Shown here in pieces: positions 51,809-60,781 of a stretch of DNA of 64,000 bases. A program made the position numbers and the translations under genes. Source of the DNA: CAIXQW01 sp046049675 (GTDB lineage Bacteria > Bacteroidota > Bacteroidia > Chitinophagales > Chitinophagaceae); NCBI GenBank assembly GCA_046049675.1, contig JBJORA010000034.1, positions 24,224-88,223 of the forward strand, in the 5' to 3' direction. Below the pieces are notes generated by a model that was given only the letters and a program-made list of their open reading frames with translations, searched no databases and had not been told where the DNA came from. How positions within the stretch are numbered: the first letter of the stretch is position 1; each line of letters opens with the position of its first letter.

Positions 51809-52693
51809 ATGAGTACAGTAATACGCATAATTGTCCTGTGCTTCTTTTTCTTACCATGTGCTGGGCAAAGCGACATGCATCTTCGGTTTTTTAAAGCCTG
51901 CGATAGTATAGAGCGATATGTAGATGCCACATTTGCCAATTACGAAATAGGCACCAGGGCTAAGATGAAATCTGCCTTACAAAAGAATAGTGCACGCGAT
52001 TATGCAAAAGCACAAGCAGACAACTATTTACAAATACCTTATGCAGTACTACCAACGATGCCAAGTACACGCACAGAAGCAAAATTGGCTAGTGCCTATA
52101 ATATTGTAGCCTACCCTTTTGACATCACCGTGCTTAGCAATGAGCGCACAATCATGTACGATAGCGCCATGCTAAAGCTTATACTCGCTCAGTATAGTGC
52201 TGCCATTTTTGACGAGCCGGCTCCACCGCCTCCACCAGCCAAAGGCAAGGCCAAGTCAGGCACAAAAGCAAAAGCCACTACTACAAGTACTACAGCGCCG
52301 AAAACGATCGACACAAAACCTGATGCTAAACTAAAGCCGGTAGAAGTTGTGCCAGTTCCTGAGGGAGAAATATCCTTACCACAAATGAATCGCATAGTGG
52401 ATATACAACCGTATTTGCGCAGAAAATTTGCACTTGATAGTACAAAAGTTACTGAAGGCGATTTTGCTATCTTATATTTTAATGCAGCAGGCAAACTCAC
52501 AAAGTGCATGCTAATAAGTGTAGATAAAATGGTGGATGACACACTTGTGCAAAGCGACTACCTCAAGAGCAAGCAAGTTTTCTTTGAAACACTTGCAAAG
52601 AAATTAGGATGGATTGGACCAAAGCTTAATGGAAAGTATCAAAACTGTACCATTGCACTTAGTTTGTACGATTACACGATGCGTGTCATGTAA
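51809..52693 (+). CDS. Exported protein of unknown function with Pro/Lys/Thr linker
   Basis: ATG 51809 gives a 294-residue protein with signal peptide MSTVIRIIVLCFFFLPCAGQ. A helical N-terminal domain (FFKACDSIERYVDATFANYEIG, RDYAKAQADNYLQIPYAVLP) leads into a low-complexity linker at about 140-180 that is rich in Pro, Lys, Ala and Thr (PAPPPPPAKGKAKSG, ATTTSTTAPK). A C-terminal domain of about 110 residues with short strands follows (FAILYFNAAGKLTKCMLISV). The linker suggests two separately folding parts spanning the periplasm. I do not recognise a family. It is alone, converging with the pdhC gene, and 34 nt from it. Confidence 0.6.
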   Translation: MSTVIRIIVLCFFFLPCAGQSDMHLRFFKACDSIERYVDATFANYEIGTRAKMKSALQKNSARDYAKAQADNYLQIPYAVLPTMPSTRTEAKLASAYNIVAYPFDITVLSNERTIMYDSAMLKLILAQYSAAIFDEPAPPPPPAKGKAKSGTKAKATTTSTTAPKTIDTKPDAKLKPVEVVPVPEGEISLPQMNRIVDIQPYLRRKFALDSTKVTEGDFAILYFNAAGKLTKCMLISVDKMVDDTLVQSDYLKSKQVFFETLAKKLGWIGPKLNGKYQNCTIALSLYDYTMRVM

Positions 52694-52727
52694 AAAACTA
52701 AAGCCTACTTCAGAAATTAATCTGCAA

Positions 52728-54326
52728 TTAAATAAACATCGTAACAGGATTCTGTAAATAATCCTTTAGTGTTTTTAAGAATGCAGCACCAACAGCACCA
52801 TCAACTACTCGGTGATCGCAGCTGAGTGTTAGCTTCATTATAGTACGAACCACAACATTGCCATTCTCGTCAACAATCGGTGTTGGTACACTGCGGCCAA
52901 CTGCTAAAATTGCAGCGTCTGGTGGGTTAATAATAGCAGTAAACTCATCTATGCCCATCATGCCAAGATTAGATATGGTAAATGTATTGCCAGTGAACTC
53001 TGGTGGCTGTAGCTTTTTATTTTTAGCTTTATCGTAAAGTTCATTTGCATCAGTTGCAATTTGTGCTAAACTCTTGCTGTCTGCAAATTTGATTACAGGT
53101 ACAATTAATCCATCTGGAATTGCAACAGCGCTTCCAATATGTACATGATTGTATGTGCGAATTTTATTGCCCAACCAACTGCTATTGACAGCAGGATGTT
53201 TACGAAGGCTTAAAGCACAAGCTTTGATAAGCATATCATTGATGCTTATTTTAATTGGTTGCGCCTCGTTGATTTCTTTGCGCATGCCAATAAGTTTGTC
53301 CATTTCCACACTAATCGTCAAGTAGAAATGTGGTGCTGTAAACAAGCTATCACTTAAGCGCTGTGCAATAACACCACGCATCTGTGATACATCTGCATCT
53401 ACATAAGATTCTACACCTGCAGTAAACGTAGGCACAGTTGAGGTCGCAGAGCTTTGTGCTGGTGCAGTTGCTGCAGGATTTGCAGTAAGTACATCTTTTG
53501 CAATGATGCGTCCACCATCACCGCTACCTGCTATGCTTGCAAGAGCAATACCCTTCTCAGCTGCTATGCGCTTAGCTAATGGGCTTGCAAATAGTCTTCC
53601 GTTAGTAGCTGCCGCCGCGGGTGCAGGCGATGCTGTGGTAGGTGCTGCAGATGCAGGAGTAGCAGGAGCGCTTGTTTGTGCAGGTGCTGCTGCGCTGGCT
53701 ACAGTGCTTAATTGAGCTGCATAAGGTGCAATATCAAAACCTTTTGGACCAACTACGGCTAGTGTACCATTTACAGGAACACTACTGCCTGCTTCGGCAC
53801 CTTTGTATAATAACGTGCCTTCGGCATAGCCGATTACTTCCATTGTAGCTTTGTCGGTTTCTACTTCAGCAATAACGTCGTCGCTTTTAATAACTTCGCC
53901 AATTTCAAAAAGCCAAGTAGCAATTTTACCTTCTTTCATGGTATCGCTAAGTAGTGGCATCGTTACCACTGTAAGTTCTTTTGGTAACTGTGCAGGTGCT
54001 CCCGTTGTAGGTGCTACTGCTTCAGCTACTGGCGCTGCACTTGCAGGTGCTGCTGTAGCGCTATTAATAAGTGTACTGATATCCTCTCCTTTCTTACCAA
54101 CGATACAAATAATATCGTCTACCTTGGCTGCTTTGCCAGCCTCTACGCCAATATAAAGCAATTCGCCATCTGCATAGCCTATTACTTCCATCGTAGCCTT
54201 GTCGGTTTCTACTTCTGCAAGTACATCATCACCTTTTACTTGGTCACCCACATTCTTGAGCCACGCAGCAATTTTGCCCTCTTTCATCGTATCGCTTAGT
54301 AGCGGCATTCTTATTATTTCAGCCAT
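52728..54326 (-). CDS. Pyruvate dehydrogenase E2 (dihydrolipoamide acetyltransferase), two lipoyl domains
   Basis: A 532-residue core subunit of a 2-oxoacid dehydrogenase complex. Two lipoyl domains lie at about 1-80 and 118-198, each with ETDKATMEVIGYA around the lipoylated Lys. They are very similar to each other (MPLLSDTMKEGKIA in both), so one arose by duplication. Ala/Pro-rich linkers follow, then the E3-binding domain (FASPLAKRIAAEKGIALASI) near 245, and the acetyltransferase domain with the catalytic DHRVVDG near residue 504. Acetyl groups pass to CoA. The pyruvate form is inferred from the STATS-like lipoyl sequences and general organisation; the genes for E1 and E3 are not in the window, so assignment to a specific complex is not certain. 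Confidence 0.88.
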   Translation of the reverse strand: MAEIIRMPLLSDTMKEGKIAAWLKNVGDQVKGDDVLAEVETDKATMEVIGYADGELLYIGVEAGKAAKVDDIICIVGKKGEDISTLINSATAAPASAAPVAEAVAPTTGAPAQLPKELTVVTMPLLSDTMKEGKIATWLFEIGEVIKSDDVIAEVETDKATMEVIGYAEGTLLYKGAEAGSSVPVNGTLAVVGPKGFDIAPYAAQLSTVASAAAPAQTSAPATPASAAPTTASPAPAAAATNGRLFASPLAKRIAAEKGIALASIAGSGDGGRIIAKDVLTANPAATAPAQSSATSTVPTFTAGVESYVDADVSQMRGVIAQRLSDSLFTAPHFYLTISVEMDKLIGMRKEINEAQPIKISINDMLIKACALSLRKHPAVNSSWLGNKIRTYNHVHIGSAVAIPDGLIVPVIKFADSKSLAQIATDANELYDKAKNKKLQPPEFTGNTFTISNLGMMGIDEFTAIINPPDAAILAVGRSVPTPIVDENGNVVVRTIMKLTLSCDHRVVDGAVGAAFLKTLKDYLQNPVTMFI

Positions 54327-54629
54327 TGTATAATTGCCTTCGTATTGTTCTAATTACAAGTGCGTAAAAGTACAAAAAAAGATGGTAATAGCAGGTCGCA
54401 GTATGCTTAATACCCTAGTCGCTATATCATTTAATGTAATTGCAAAAAAGAAGGCGCGCCAAAAGTTAGCTAGCATTCCCTTTGCTAAACCTCGCCTTTT
54501 CAGCCACATTGAATGCTGCTCTAGAAATAGTCGTTATGAAATGGTTATCAAAGGTTATGAAATTTATTTTTTAGAAGAATTGTATTTTGGCACGCTTTTG
54601 GCAATCCGCAGCCTGTAATAATTAAGAAG
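54327..54629. other. Intergenic region between E2 and the DUF5723-like gene
   Basis: These 303 bases separate divergent genes. A 94-codon open frame (54334-54618) exists but starts with TTG, has no recognisable domain and an odd residue mix, so I do not call it a gene. No terminator or clear TAnnTTTG box was found; the nearest resemblance is TATTTTGG before the DUF5723-like start. Confidence 0.4.
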
Positions 54630-56660
54630 ATGAAGAAAATTTTTACAGCGCTAGCTATTTTTTTAGCAACTGGCAGTGCATTTGCTCAGGACTTTCAAGG
54701 CTTAAATACCGGAAACTACGCGGGTGTTAATGGCTTACTCTTACAGCCGGCAAACGTTGCAGACAATCGTTATCGCTTTGACTTTAACCTTGCTAGCACA
54801 AATTTTGGATTTCAGAACAACTATCTAGGCTTCACAAGAAACTATTTTGTGCAGGAGCGTTTTTCGTTAAACGATTTCAAAAATTTCCAAGATTTTAGAG
54901 ATAATGTATTGACAGCTAACCCGCTGCCTGCAGGCGAAAAAGGTTATTTCAATTTGCAGAATCGTGTCTTATTACCAGGTACGTTTATGATTACGGGCAA
55001 AAAAGGTGGCCTAGCTTTAACTTTACAAAGCCGTACTTCTTTTGCATTTAGCAACGTCGATGGTAATTTAATGAACCAAATATATAATGTTTGGGGCAAT
55101 AGTTCTATTTACAATAATTCGTACAACAACGATGGATTGAACCTCAATGCTATGAATTGGTTTGAAGGCGGATTGACATATGGTCGCGTTCTTGTAAACA
55201 AGAACAAGCACTTCTTAAAGTTTGGTATCACAGGTAAATACCTTGGCGGTCTTAGTAGTGTTTACTTCAATGCCGACAAATTATCAGTGTCTGCCACAAA
55301 CAAAGACAGTATGGCTGTTAATGCTAGCAACATCGCTTACGGACATAGCGCAACGAATGTTACAGGTCGTATAAACAGCAGTTGGCGCCCAGACGCTACT
55401 GGTTTTGGTGGCGATATTGGTTTTGTGTACGAGTTTCGTGGCAGAATCAACAGATACAAATTCCTTAAAGGTAGTGGCGATGAAACTGTTCAAACATTAC
55501 GTCGCGATAAAAATAAATATACTTTTAAGGTGGGTGCGTCTTTGCTTGACGTTGGCCAGCTAGAGTTTACAAGTGTATTACCTGGTAGCAATCTCAACTA
55601 TAATGGTATTCTTAATGTAGGCAACTTGGGCGTAAACAACGTTCAGGGATTTGATAGCCTAGTTGCTAAAAATGCAACATACACTGGTACAGCAAACCCA
55701 ACTTATACTATTGCAATGCCAACAGCTTTAAGTGTGCAGTTTGACCTACACCTTATTAAAGGCTTTTACATCAATGCAATGACATATCGTCCGTTTACAA
55801 TGCTAAACGAGAATGCAACCTTCCGCACATATACGCCAAATTTCTACGTTATAACGCCACGATTTGAAACACGTGCTTTAGGTTTATACGTGCCATTAAC
55901 TAGCACAAGTATCAACAATATTAAGGATCGTAACTTTACAATTGGCACAACCTTACGTGTAGGCCCGCTATTTGTTGGAACTGCAAATTTGCCAACATTA
56001 CTTAAGCGTGATAACATTAAGAGTGCTGACATACATGCAGGTCTTAAACTACCTATTGCTTATGGCAAGCCAAGTAAAGCAAGTAAGTGGTTAAAGAAAA
56101 TTGCAAACGACGATGATAACGACAATACAACCATCAATAACGAGCGCACTGTTGTTGTAGAAGGCAACACTACAACAAATAATGGTGAAAGTACTGCGGC
56201 TTTGGCGGCAAGACTTGCTGCACTTGAAGAAGCGCTTGCTGAAAAAGAAGCACAGATTGAGCGTTTAGAGCGCCAAGTACTTGAGGCAGAAGAAGCAAAT
56301 AGCAATCTTACAGACGCAGAAAAAGCAGCAAGAGCAGCAGTGCGCGCCGCTGAAGAGGCTGCAGAAGAAGCCGCAAATGGCGATGATAGTCCAGCAAAGG
56401 TTTACACAGAAAGACTAGAGATTATCAATGAAGAAAATTCGCAACCTGCAAACAACAACAAGCCTGTACAAATTACTATCAATAACTACGGTGCTGGAAC
56501 TAGTGCAACGCAAAGCACTGACGGTGGTGCAGACCTTAATAACTTAAATGATCAAATTGAGTACTTACGTTATAAGTTAGATCAAAAAGAAAGATTACTT
56601 AAGTTACTAGAGGAGCAACAAAATGCTGTCCCAAATGGCGGCATTGAAAAAAAAAAGTAA
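54630..56660 (+). CDS. DUF5723-like outer-membrane protein with coiled coil, first part of a frameshifted gene
   Basis: A 676-residue open frame. Signal peptide MKKIFTALAIFLATGSAFA. The next ~470 residues are strand-rich and open with FQGLNTGNYAGVNGLLLQP and NVADNRYRFDFNL, the pattern of DUF5723 proteins. From about residue 520 the sequence becomes a long Ala/Glu/Arg-rich coiled coil (LAARLAALEEALAEKEAQIERL), then NNLNDQIEYLRYKLDQKERL. The frame stops at TAA 56658-56660, directly after an A10 run. The -1 frame goes on without a stop into a coiled coil and an OmpA domain with no start codon for 63 codons. The natural product is therefore probably a 1078-residue fusion made by frameshifting or hidden by a one-base error. 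Confidence 0.85.
   Translation: MKKIFTALAIFLATGSAFAQDFQGLNTGNYAGVNGLLLQPANVADNRYRFDFNLASTNFGFQNNYLGFTRNYFVQERFSLNDFKNFQDFRDNVLTANPLPAGEKGYFNLQNRVLLPGTFMITGKKGGLALTLQSRTSFAFSNVDGNLMNQIYNVWGNSSIYNNSYNNDGLNLNAMNWFEGGLTYGRVLVNKNKHFLKFGITGKYLGGLSSVYFNADKLSVSATNKDSMAVNASNIAYGHSATNVTGRINSSWRPDATGFGGDIGFVYEFRGRINRYKFLKGSGDETVQTLRRDKNKYTFKVGASLLDVGQLEFTSVLPGSNLNYNGILNVGNLGVNNVQGFDSLVAKNATYTGTANPTYTIAMPTALSVQFDLHLIKGFYINAMTYRPFTMLNENATFRTYTPNFYVITPRFETRALGLYVPLTSTSINNIKDRNFTIGTTLRVGPLFVGTANLPTLLKRDNIKSADIHAGLKLPIAYGKPSKASKWLKKIANDDDNDNTTINNERTVVVEGNTTTNNGESTAALAARLAALEEALAEKEAQIERLERQVLEAEEANSNLTDAEKAARAAVRAAEEAAEEAANGDDSPAKVYTERLEIINEENSQPANNNKPVQITINNYGAGTSATQSTDGGADLNNLNDQIEYLRYKLDQKERLLKLLEEQQNAVPNGGIEKKK
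56647..56660 (+). promoter_or_regulatory. Slippery site A AAA AAG in an A10 tract followed by TAA
   Basis: Ten consecutive A residues (56647-56656), then G and TAA. The last seven bases before the stop, in frame, are A AAA AAG (56651-56657), the heptamer used for programmed -1 frameshifting in E. coli dnaX. A -1 shift here joins the upstream frame to the downstream one with no stop between. The run is also long enough for RNA polymerase slippage or a sequencing indel. Confidence 0.7.
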
Positions 56661-57865
56661 TTGATCTAAGGGAGGAATACCTCAATCCAATTAATTACCG
56701 CAGTGGCAAAGGTGCTACACCGCAGCTTGGCCTAAGTGAATTACGCAGTGAATTAGAAAAACTAAGCAAGCGCAACTTCGCGCTAAACGATCAAATACTA
56801 GACTTAATTGCAGAAAATAACCGCTTACGCAGAAATGTGGCAAGCGGTTCTGCTGCTTCTGCAAACTACGCATGGCTAGCAGAAGAATTGCAAACACTAA
56901 TGACACTTGCACCTGCAAAACACTGGACTGATGGGCCGACTCGCGAAGGCTATAGCGGTATTGCTGCGCCTGCTGCTAAGCAAACTCCTCCAGTTTCAAT
57001 AGCAAAGCCTGAGAGCAAAGCAACAACAGCAAGCAGCACAAGCAATGATGCCAATTGGCAAGTAGTGCGTCAATGGATGGAGCAACAACAGCAGCAACAA
57101 CGTCAGCAATTTGAAGCAATGCAACTACAACTACGCGATATTCAGGCCAAACAACAAACTAGTGGTAGTACAACTAACTATCGTAGTGGCTATGATAGTA
57201 TTATCATTAAGCAACAGAAGGCTGATATGCTAACACTGCAGGACGAATATGCAAAGCTGCGCAAAGAGATTGTAGCTATGCGTGCAGAAATGCGCAAGAA
57301 TGCGCCTCAACAATCAAATCCAGCCAATGCAGTTGTAGCTGCTGCAACTGAAGTCCGTACAGAAGTACAAATCGTACGCGACACAATTTACATTGAGCGC
57401 CCAGTTATTACAGAAGTAGTGCGCGTTGTAAGAGATACCATTGTAAATACGGTTGAACGCACAGTTGAAAAAACAAATTATGTACCTAAAGTAGAAACAA
57501 AAGTAGAGTACGTGAAAGAAGAACTTTTCAACTTGCCACCAGATGTGATTTTGTTTGACATTGGTAAGCATGCAATTAAACCGCAATACAACTCACGCCT
57601 TAACTTCTATGCTACGCAACTCAAGCGTTTTCCGGAAGTAAATGTGCAACTCGTAGGCCATACAGATGCAACTGGCAATGCTGCAGCTAATAAAGCGCTA
57701 AGTGAGCGCCGTGCAAATGCTGTGAAGCAATATCTTATCGCTCGTGGTGTTGATGCAAGTCGTATTCAAGAGGCTGGAGAGGGCGCCGCAGCTCCTGCTG
57801 CCGACAATAATTCTTCAGTAAGCAAAAGCCAAAATCGCAGAGTAGAAATTAGCTTTGCTAGATAA
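56648..57865 (+). CDS. Coiled-coil and OmpA-like domain, second part of the frameshifted gene
   Basis: This frame is open from 56648 to TAG 57863-57865 and reads KKKVIDLREEYLNPINY at its start. The first plausible start codon is GTG 56837, which would lose 63 codons of clearly protein-like sequence (SELRSELEKLSKRNFALNDQ coiled coil). The C-terminus is an OmpA-like peptidoglycan-binding domain: VILFDIGKHAIKPQY, VQLVGHTDATGN, and LSERRANAVKQYL, with GHTD and LSxxRAxAV motifs. A Gln-rich stretch (EQQQQQQRQQFEAMQ) precedes it. The domain would fix the upstream barrel to the cell wall. A strong terminator follows. Confidence 0.85.
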   Translation, partial: KKKVIDLREEYLNPINYRSGKGATPQLGLSELRSELEKLSKRNFALNDQILDLIAENNRLRRNVASGSAASANYAWLAEELQTLMTLAPAKHWTDGPTREGYSGIAAPAAKQTPPVSIAKPESKATTASSTSNDANWQVVRQWMEQQQQQQRQQFEAMQLQLRDIQAKQQTSGSTTNYRSGYDSIIIKQQKADMLTLQDEYAKLRKEIVAMRAEMRKNAPQQSNPANAVVAAATEVRTEVQIVRDTIYIERPVITEVVRVVRDTIVNTVERTVEKTNYVPKVETKVEYVKEELFNLPPDVILFDIGKHAIKPQYNSRLNFYATQLKRFPEVNVQLVGHTDATGNAAANKALSERRANAVKQYLIARGVDASRIQEAGEGAAAPAADNNSSVSKSQNRRVEISFAR

Positions 57866-57884
57866 GTATTTTCAAAATCATAAA

Positions 57885-57914
57885 AAGGTCGTATGTCACA
57901 TGCGGCCTTTTTTT
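57885..57914 (+). terminator. Rho-independent terminator after the OmpA-like gene
   Basis: AAGGTCGTATG (57885-57895) and CATGCGGCCTT (57899-57909) form an 11-pair stem (two G-T pairs) with a TCA loop, followed by T residues to 57914. It lies 19 nt after the stop and is 15 nt from the end of the converging aminotransferase gene. Confidence 0.88.
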
Positions 57915-57928
57915 ATGCACTACTGCTT

Positions 57929-59167
57929 TTACTTGCTAATTGCAGCTTCTATGCGTGCAAGAATATCGTCTATCTCGTTCATGGTACAAGTGCCAACAGA
58001 CAGCCTAAACCAAGCGCTATCGCTACTTGCGCCAAAGCTTGTAAAGGGTACAAGCGCAACCTTTGCTTCGTTGAGAATGTGTTGCCACGTGTCTGCAGGT
58101 GTATTGATGTTTGGTTTACCTACTAAATCAAATTTTACTGTAAGATACATCGCCGCCTCTGGCACAATACTATCTACTGGCAAGCCCTTTGCCTTCATTG
58201 CCTGAAAGCCATTATGAAATGCAAAAAGTCTGTCGCTTAGTTGCTGCTTGAATTCGCCTAGATAGCTATCCACTGCTTCTGTTTGTACTAAATAATTGGC
58301 GGTTGCCTCTTGCTCAGCCATCGGTGCCCATGCGCCAATATGGCTCAAAATAGCTTTAACCTTGGCAATAACATTGGCTGGACCAACACTCCAACCTACC
58401 CTTACACCTGTAGCAGCGAAGGCTTTGCTAATGCCGTCCACAAACACAGTGTAGTCTTTCATGGCAGGGTTAAGGCTTACTGGATTTACATGTTTAGTGT
58501 CGCCATGCGTCAACACAAAATAAATCTGATCGTAAAGCACATACAACTTCTTTTCATCGCTACCGCGACGTTGGTTTTCTGCCACTACCATGTCGCAAAT
58601 AGCACTTAAAGCCTCCTTTGTAAATGTAGTACCAGTTGGATTTAATGGGCTACACAAGGCTATTAATCGAGCATCTTTAATATGAGGCTCTAACTCTTGC
58701 GGCGTTGGCATAAAGTTATTCTGGGGTGTGGTTTCTATCAATACATGTTCGCCGCTATTGAAATGCGTATAATGGTTGTTGTTCCAGCTAGGCACTGGAT
58801 AAACTACTTTATCGCCAGCATCCACCAAGGTTCTGAAAATACTATAAATCAATGGGCGACCACCACTTGCAATTTGAATTTCGCTTACGTCGTAACTAAG
58901 TCCCAGCAAGCGCTCGTAGTAAGCTGCAACTGCTTTGCGCAATTTCAATACACCATCACCGGCCGGGTAGTTTGTAAACTTATTTCTATATGCATTTACA
59001 ATTTCGTCTTCTAAGGCTTGTGGAATAGGAAATACTTGAGGTTTGAAGTCGCCTATCGTAAGGTTGGTAATGGCTTCTCCAGCGGCAATACGCACGTTGA
59101 TTTCGTTACCTAAGCGAACTATTTCGCTTCCAATTAGTGTTTCTGCAATTTGCGACAGCTTACTCAT
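57929..59167 (-). CDS. PLP-dependent aminotransferase (class I/II)
   Basis: A 412-residue fold-type I aminotransferase. SPLNPTGT at 173-180 and YDQIY around Asp213 contact the cofactor, and Lys248 in DGISKAFAATGVRVGW forms the Schiff base. The family opening with NLTIGDFKPQVFPIP resembles aspartate-type aminotransferases and the related N-succinyldiaminopimelate enzymes. The substrate cannot be settled from sequence alone: aspartate or an aromatic amino acid is likely. Start ATG 59167 (MSKLSQIAET). It is a single-gene unit with its 5' side near the ompH terminator, 272 nt upstream. Confidence 0.9.
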   Translation of the reverse strand: MSKLSQIAETLIGSEIVRLGNEINVRIAAGEAITNLTIGDFKPQVFPIPQALEDEIVNAYRNKFTNYPAGDGVLKLRKAVAAYYERLLGLSYDVSEIQIASGGRPLIYSIFRTLVDAGDKVVYPVPSWNNNHYTHFNSGEHVLIETTPQNNFMPTPQELEPHIKDARLIALCSPLNPTGTTFTKEALSAICDMVVAENQRRGSDEKKLYVLYDQIYFVLTHGDTKHVNPVSLNPAMKDYTVFVDGISKAFAATGVRVGWSVGPANVIAKVKAILSHIGAWAPMAEQEATANYLVQTEAVDSYLGEFKQQLSDRLFAFHNGFQAMKAKGLPVDSIVPEAAMYLTVKFDLVGKPNINTPADTWQHILNEAKVALVPFTSFGASSDSAWFRLSVGTCTMNEIDDILARIEAAISK

Positions 59168-59385
59168 AGTGATAGGTGTATTAAATTCTATTGCACCAAA
59201 TTAAAGAAATTTTGGGCAAAATGCAAAGGGCAATCGCTCCTGTACATCTTGCAGCCTACGATTCGTGACTGAACTACAATCAAATGATCAGGCAAAAGCA
59301 GTAAAGTGCCCATCTGGCAGTGTTGCCAACTCACAAATTGGTAGGTTTTGCTATGCTATAAATCGTTGAGGTCTCAATTCATTGC

Positions 59386-59415
59386 AAAAAAAATGCTGGA
59401 CAATCCGCCCAGCAT
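59386..59415 (-). terminator. Rho-independent terminator of the uppS-bamA-ompH unit
   Basis: ATGCTGG (59393-59399) and CCAGCAT (59409-59415) form a perfect seven-pair stem with a nine-nt loop. On the minus strand it runs into T residues at 59393-59386. It begins 24 nt after the stop of the second ompH gene. Confidence 0.88.
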
Positions 59416-59439
59416 TTTTAATAATTGTTCTTAATATAC

Positions 59440-60030
59440 CTATCTTACTTTAGGAGCAGCAGGTGATGGTGCTGGTGCTTTTGGTGCTGTGCCAGGCGCT
59501 GCTTTTGGCGCACTAGGTGCATCTGTAATGTTTAGATACTTCTTTAGCAATGGCATCAAGTTGTCGGCATCTGGTGCAACAAGTAAAGTGCCATTACCAC
59601 TATCTAATACGTACGCATAACCAGCTTGTGCAGCTACTGCTTTAATGGCAGCATCAGCTTTTGTAAGAATTGGCTCATACAACGCCTCACGCTTTGCAGC
59701 AACTTCTTGTTGTGCCTTTTCTGAAGCTTCTTGCATACGTGTATCTAAATCTTGCAATTCTTTCATACGCGCTTCTTTTACCACTTCACTAACTGTACCA
59801 GCAGCTACATCTTTTTGCAAAGCCTCGTACTTCGTCTGAAGGTCAGTTTGCATTTTTTGCAATTTGTCCTCTAAGGTCTTTACATAAGCTTGTAACTCTG
59901 CATCAGCCTTTTTAGTGTCAGGCATAATACTAATTAACTCAGCTGCATTGATGTGGCCAACTTTGCTTTGCGCCAATGCTGTACCAAAACTTGCTAGTAT
60001 TAAGCTGAGGGCTATTAATAATTTCTTCAT
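59440..60030 (-). CDS. OmpH/Skp-family periplasmic chaperone (second copy)
   Basis: A 196-residue protein with signal peptide MKKLLIALSLILASFGTALA. The body is the Skp fold: KVGHINAAELISIMPDTKKADAEL, then a long charged hairpin (VKTLEDKLQKMQTDLQTKYEAL, MKELQDLDTRMQEASEKAQQEV), then AGYAYVLDSGNGTLLVAPDADNLMPL. Skp proteins hold unfolded outer-membrane proteins in the periplasm. The C-terminus adds a Pro/Ala-rich tail (APKAAPGTAPKAPAPSPAAPK), missing in the first copy. A -7 box TATATTTG at 60070-60063 may allow separate expression. Terminator downstream. Confidence 0.9.
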   Translation of the reverse strand: MKKLLIALSLILASFGTALAQSKVGHINAAELISIMPDTKKADAELQAYVKTLEDKLQKMQTDLQTKYEALQKDVAAGTVSEVVKEARMKELQDLDTRMQEASEKAQQEVAAKREALYEPILTKADAAIKAVAAQAGYAYVLDSGNGTLLVAPDADNLMPLLKKYLNITDAPSAPKAAPGTAPKAPAPSPAAPKVR

Positions 60031-60062
60031 TTGTGCTCTTTTTTATTTCTTTTAATTGTGTG

Positions 60063-60070
60063 CAAATATA
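60063..60070 (-). promoter_or_regulatory. -7 box TATATTTG before the second ompH
   Basis: An exact TAnnTTTG match on the minus strand, 32 nt before ATG 60030, in the 122-nt gap between the two ompH genes. It suggests an extra internal promoter for the last gene of the unit. Confidence 0.45.
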
Positions 60071-60152
60071 CCCTTGCACCTTGTGGAATTTGGTTACTTT
60101 TTGTTAATATTCCTTAGCTTAGTGTAGGAAAAACGTCATATTTAACGCAAAA

Positions 60153-60686
60153 CTATTTGCGCGGTGCAGGATTGGTAACGCCCAACTCTTTTAGCACTTC
60201 TAGGCTTTTATCCAATTTAGGATCATTGTAGAATACTGTAATGCCAGCACTTTTGTCTAAAATAAAATCCCAGCCTTTGGCCACGGCCATTTTTTGAATT
60301 GCAGTGTACACTTTGTCTTGTACTGGCTTTACTAGCTCTTGACGCTTCTTAAACAAGTCGCCTTCTTGGCCAAAACGCTTACGTTGTAGTTCTTTGGCTT
60401 GCTTTTCTTTTTCAATAATATCGCTTTGACGGCGCTGTTGCATATCTTCTGTTAGCATTACTTGCTCTGCTTGATAAGCACGGTACAAACGGTCGATTTC
60501 TGCAAAACGCGCATCAATCTCTTGCTGCCACTGTACACTTATTTCATCTAAGCGCTTTTGAGCTTCTGCATATTCTGGCAAGTTCTCTAATATGTAACGG
60601 CTGTCAATAATTGCATACTTCTGTGTTTGGGCACTTGCTGCGGTAAAACCTAGTAACATTACAAGTGCGATAATAATCTTCTTCAT
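60153..60686 (-). CDS. OmpH/Skp-family periplasmic chaperone (first copy)
   Basis: Start at ATG 60686 (MKKIIIALVMLLGFTAASA signal); the frame reaches 60728 but the extra 14 codons are not signal-like. The 177-residue product has KYAIIDSRYILENLPEYAEAQKRLDEIS at the start, a long helical arm (QQEIDARFAEIDRLYRAYQAEQ) and the closing KGWDFILDKSAGITVFYNDP strand region, which is typical of Skp. The order bamA-ompH-ompH is conserved in Bacteroidota and fits a shared job in outer-membrane protein assembly. Confidence 0.92.
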   Translation of the reverse strand: MKKIIIALVMLLGFTAASAQTQKYAIIDSRYILENLPEYAEAQKRLDEISVQWQQEIDARFAEIDRLYRAYQAEQVMLTEDMQQRRQSDIIEKEKQAKELQRKRFGQEGDLFKKRQELVKPVQDKVYTAIQKMAVAKGWDFILDKSAGITVFYNDPKLDKSLEVLKELGVTNPAPRK

Positions 60687-60781
60687 AATTCTTAAAGTGT
60701 TTTTATGTGTTCTGTAATAGTAGTCCAAAAGCCTGCCATTGTGCCAAAAAGCTTCTAGTATTTTTTAACTAGTCAAAATTA

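Noticed and set aside
54334..54618. A 94-codon frame between E2 and the DUF5723-like gene
   Set aside because: It starts with TTG, has no known motif, a residue mix unlike its neighbours and no promoter; it fills most of an ordinary divergent gap.
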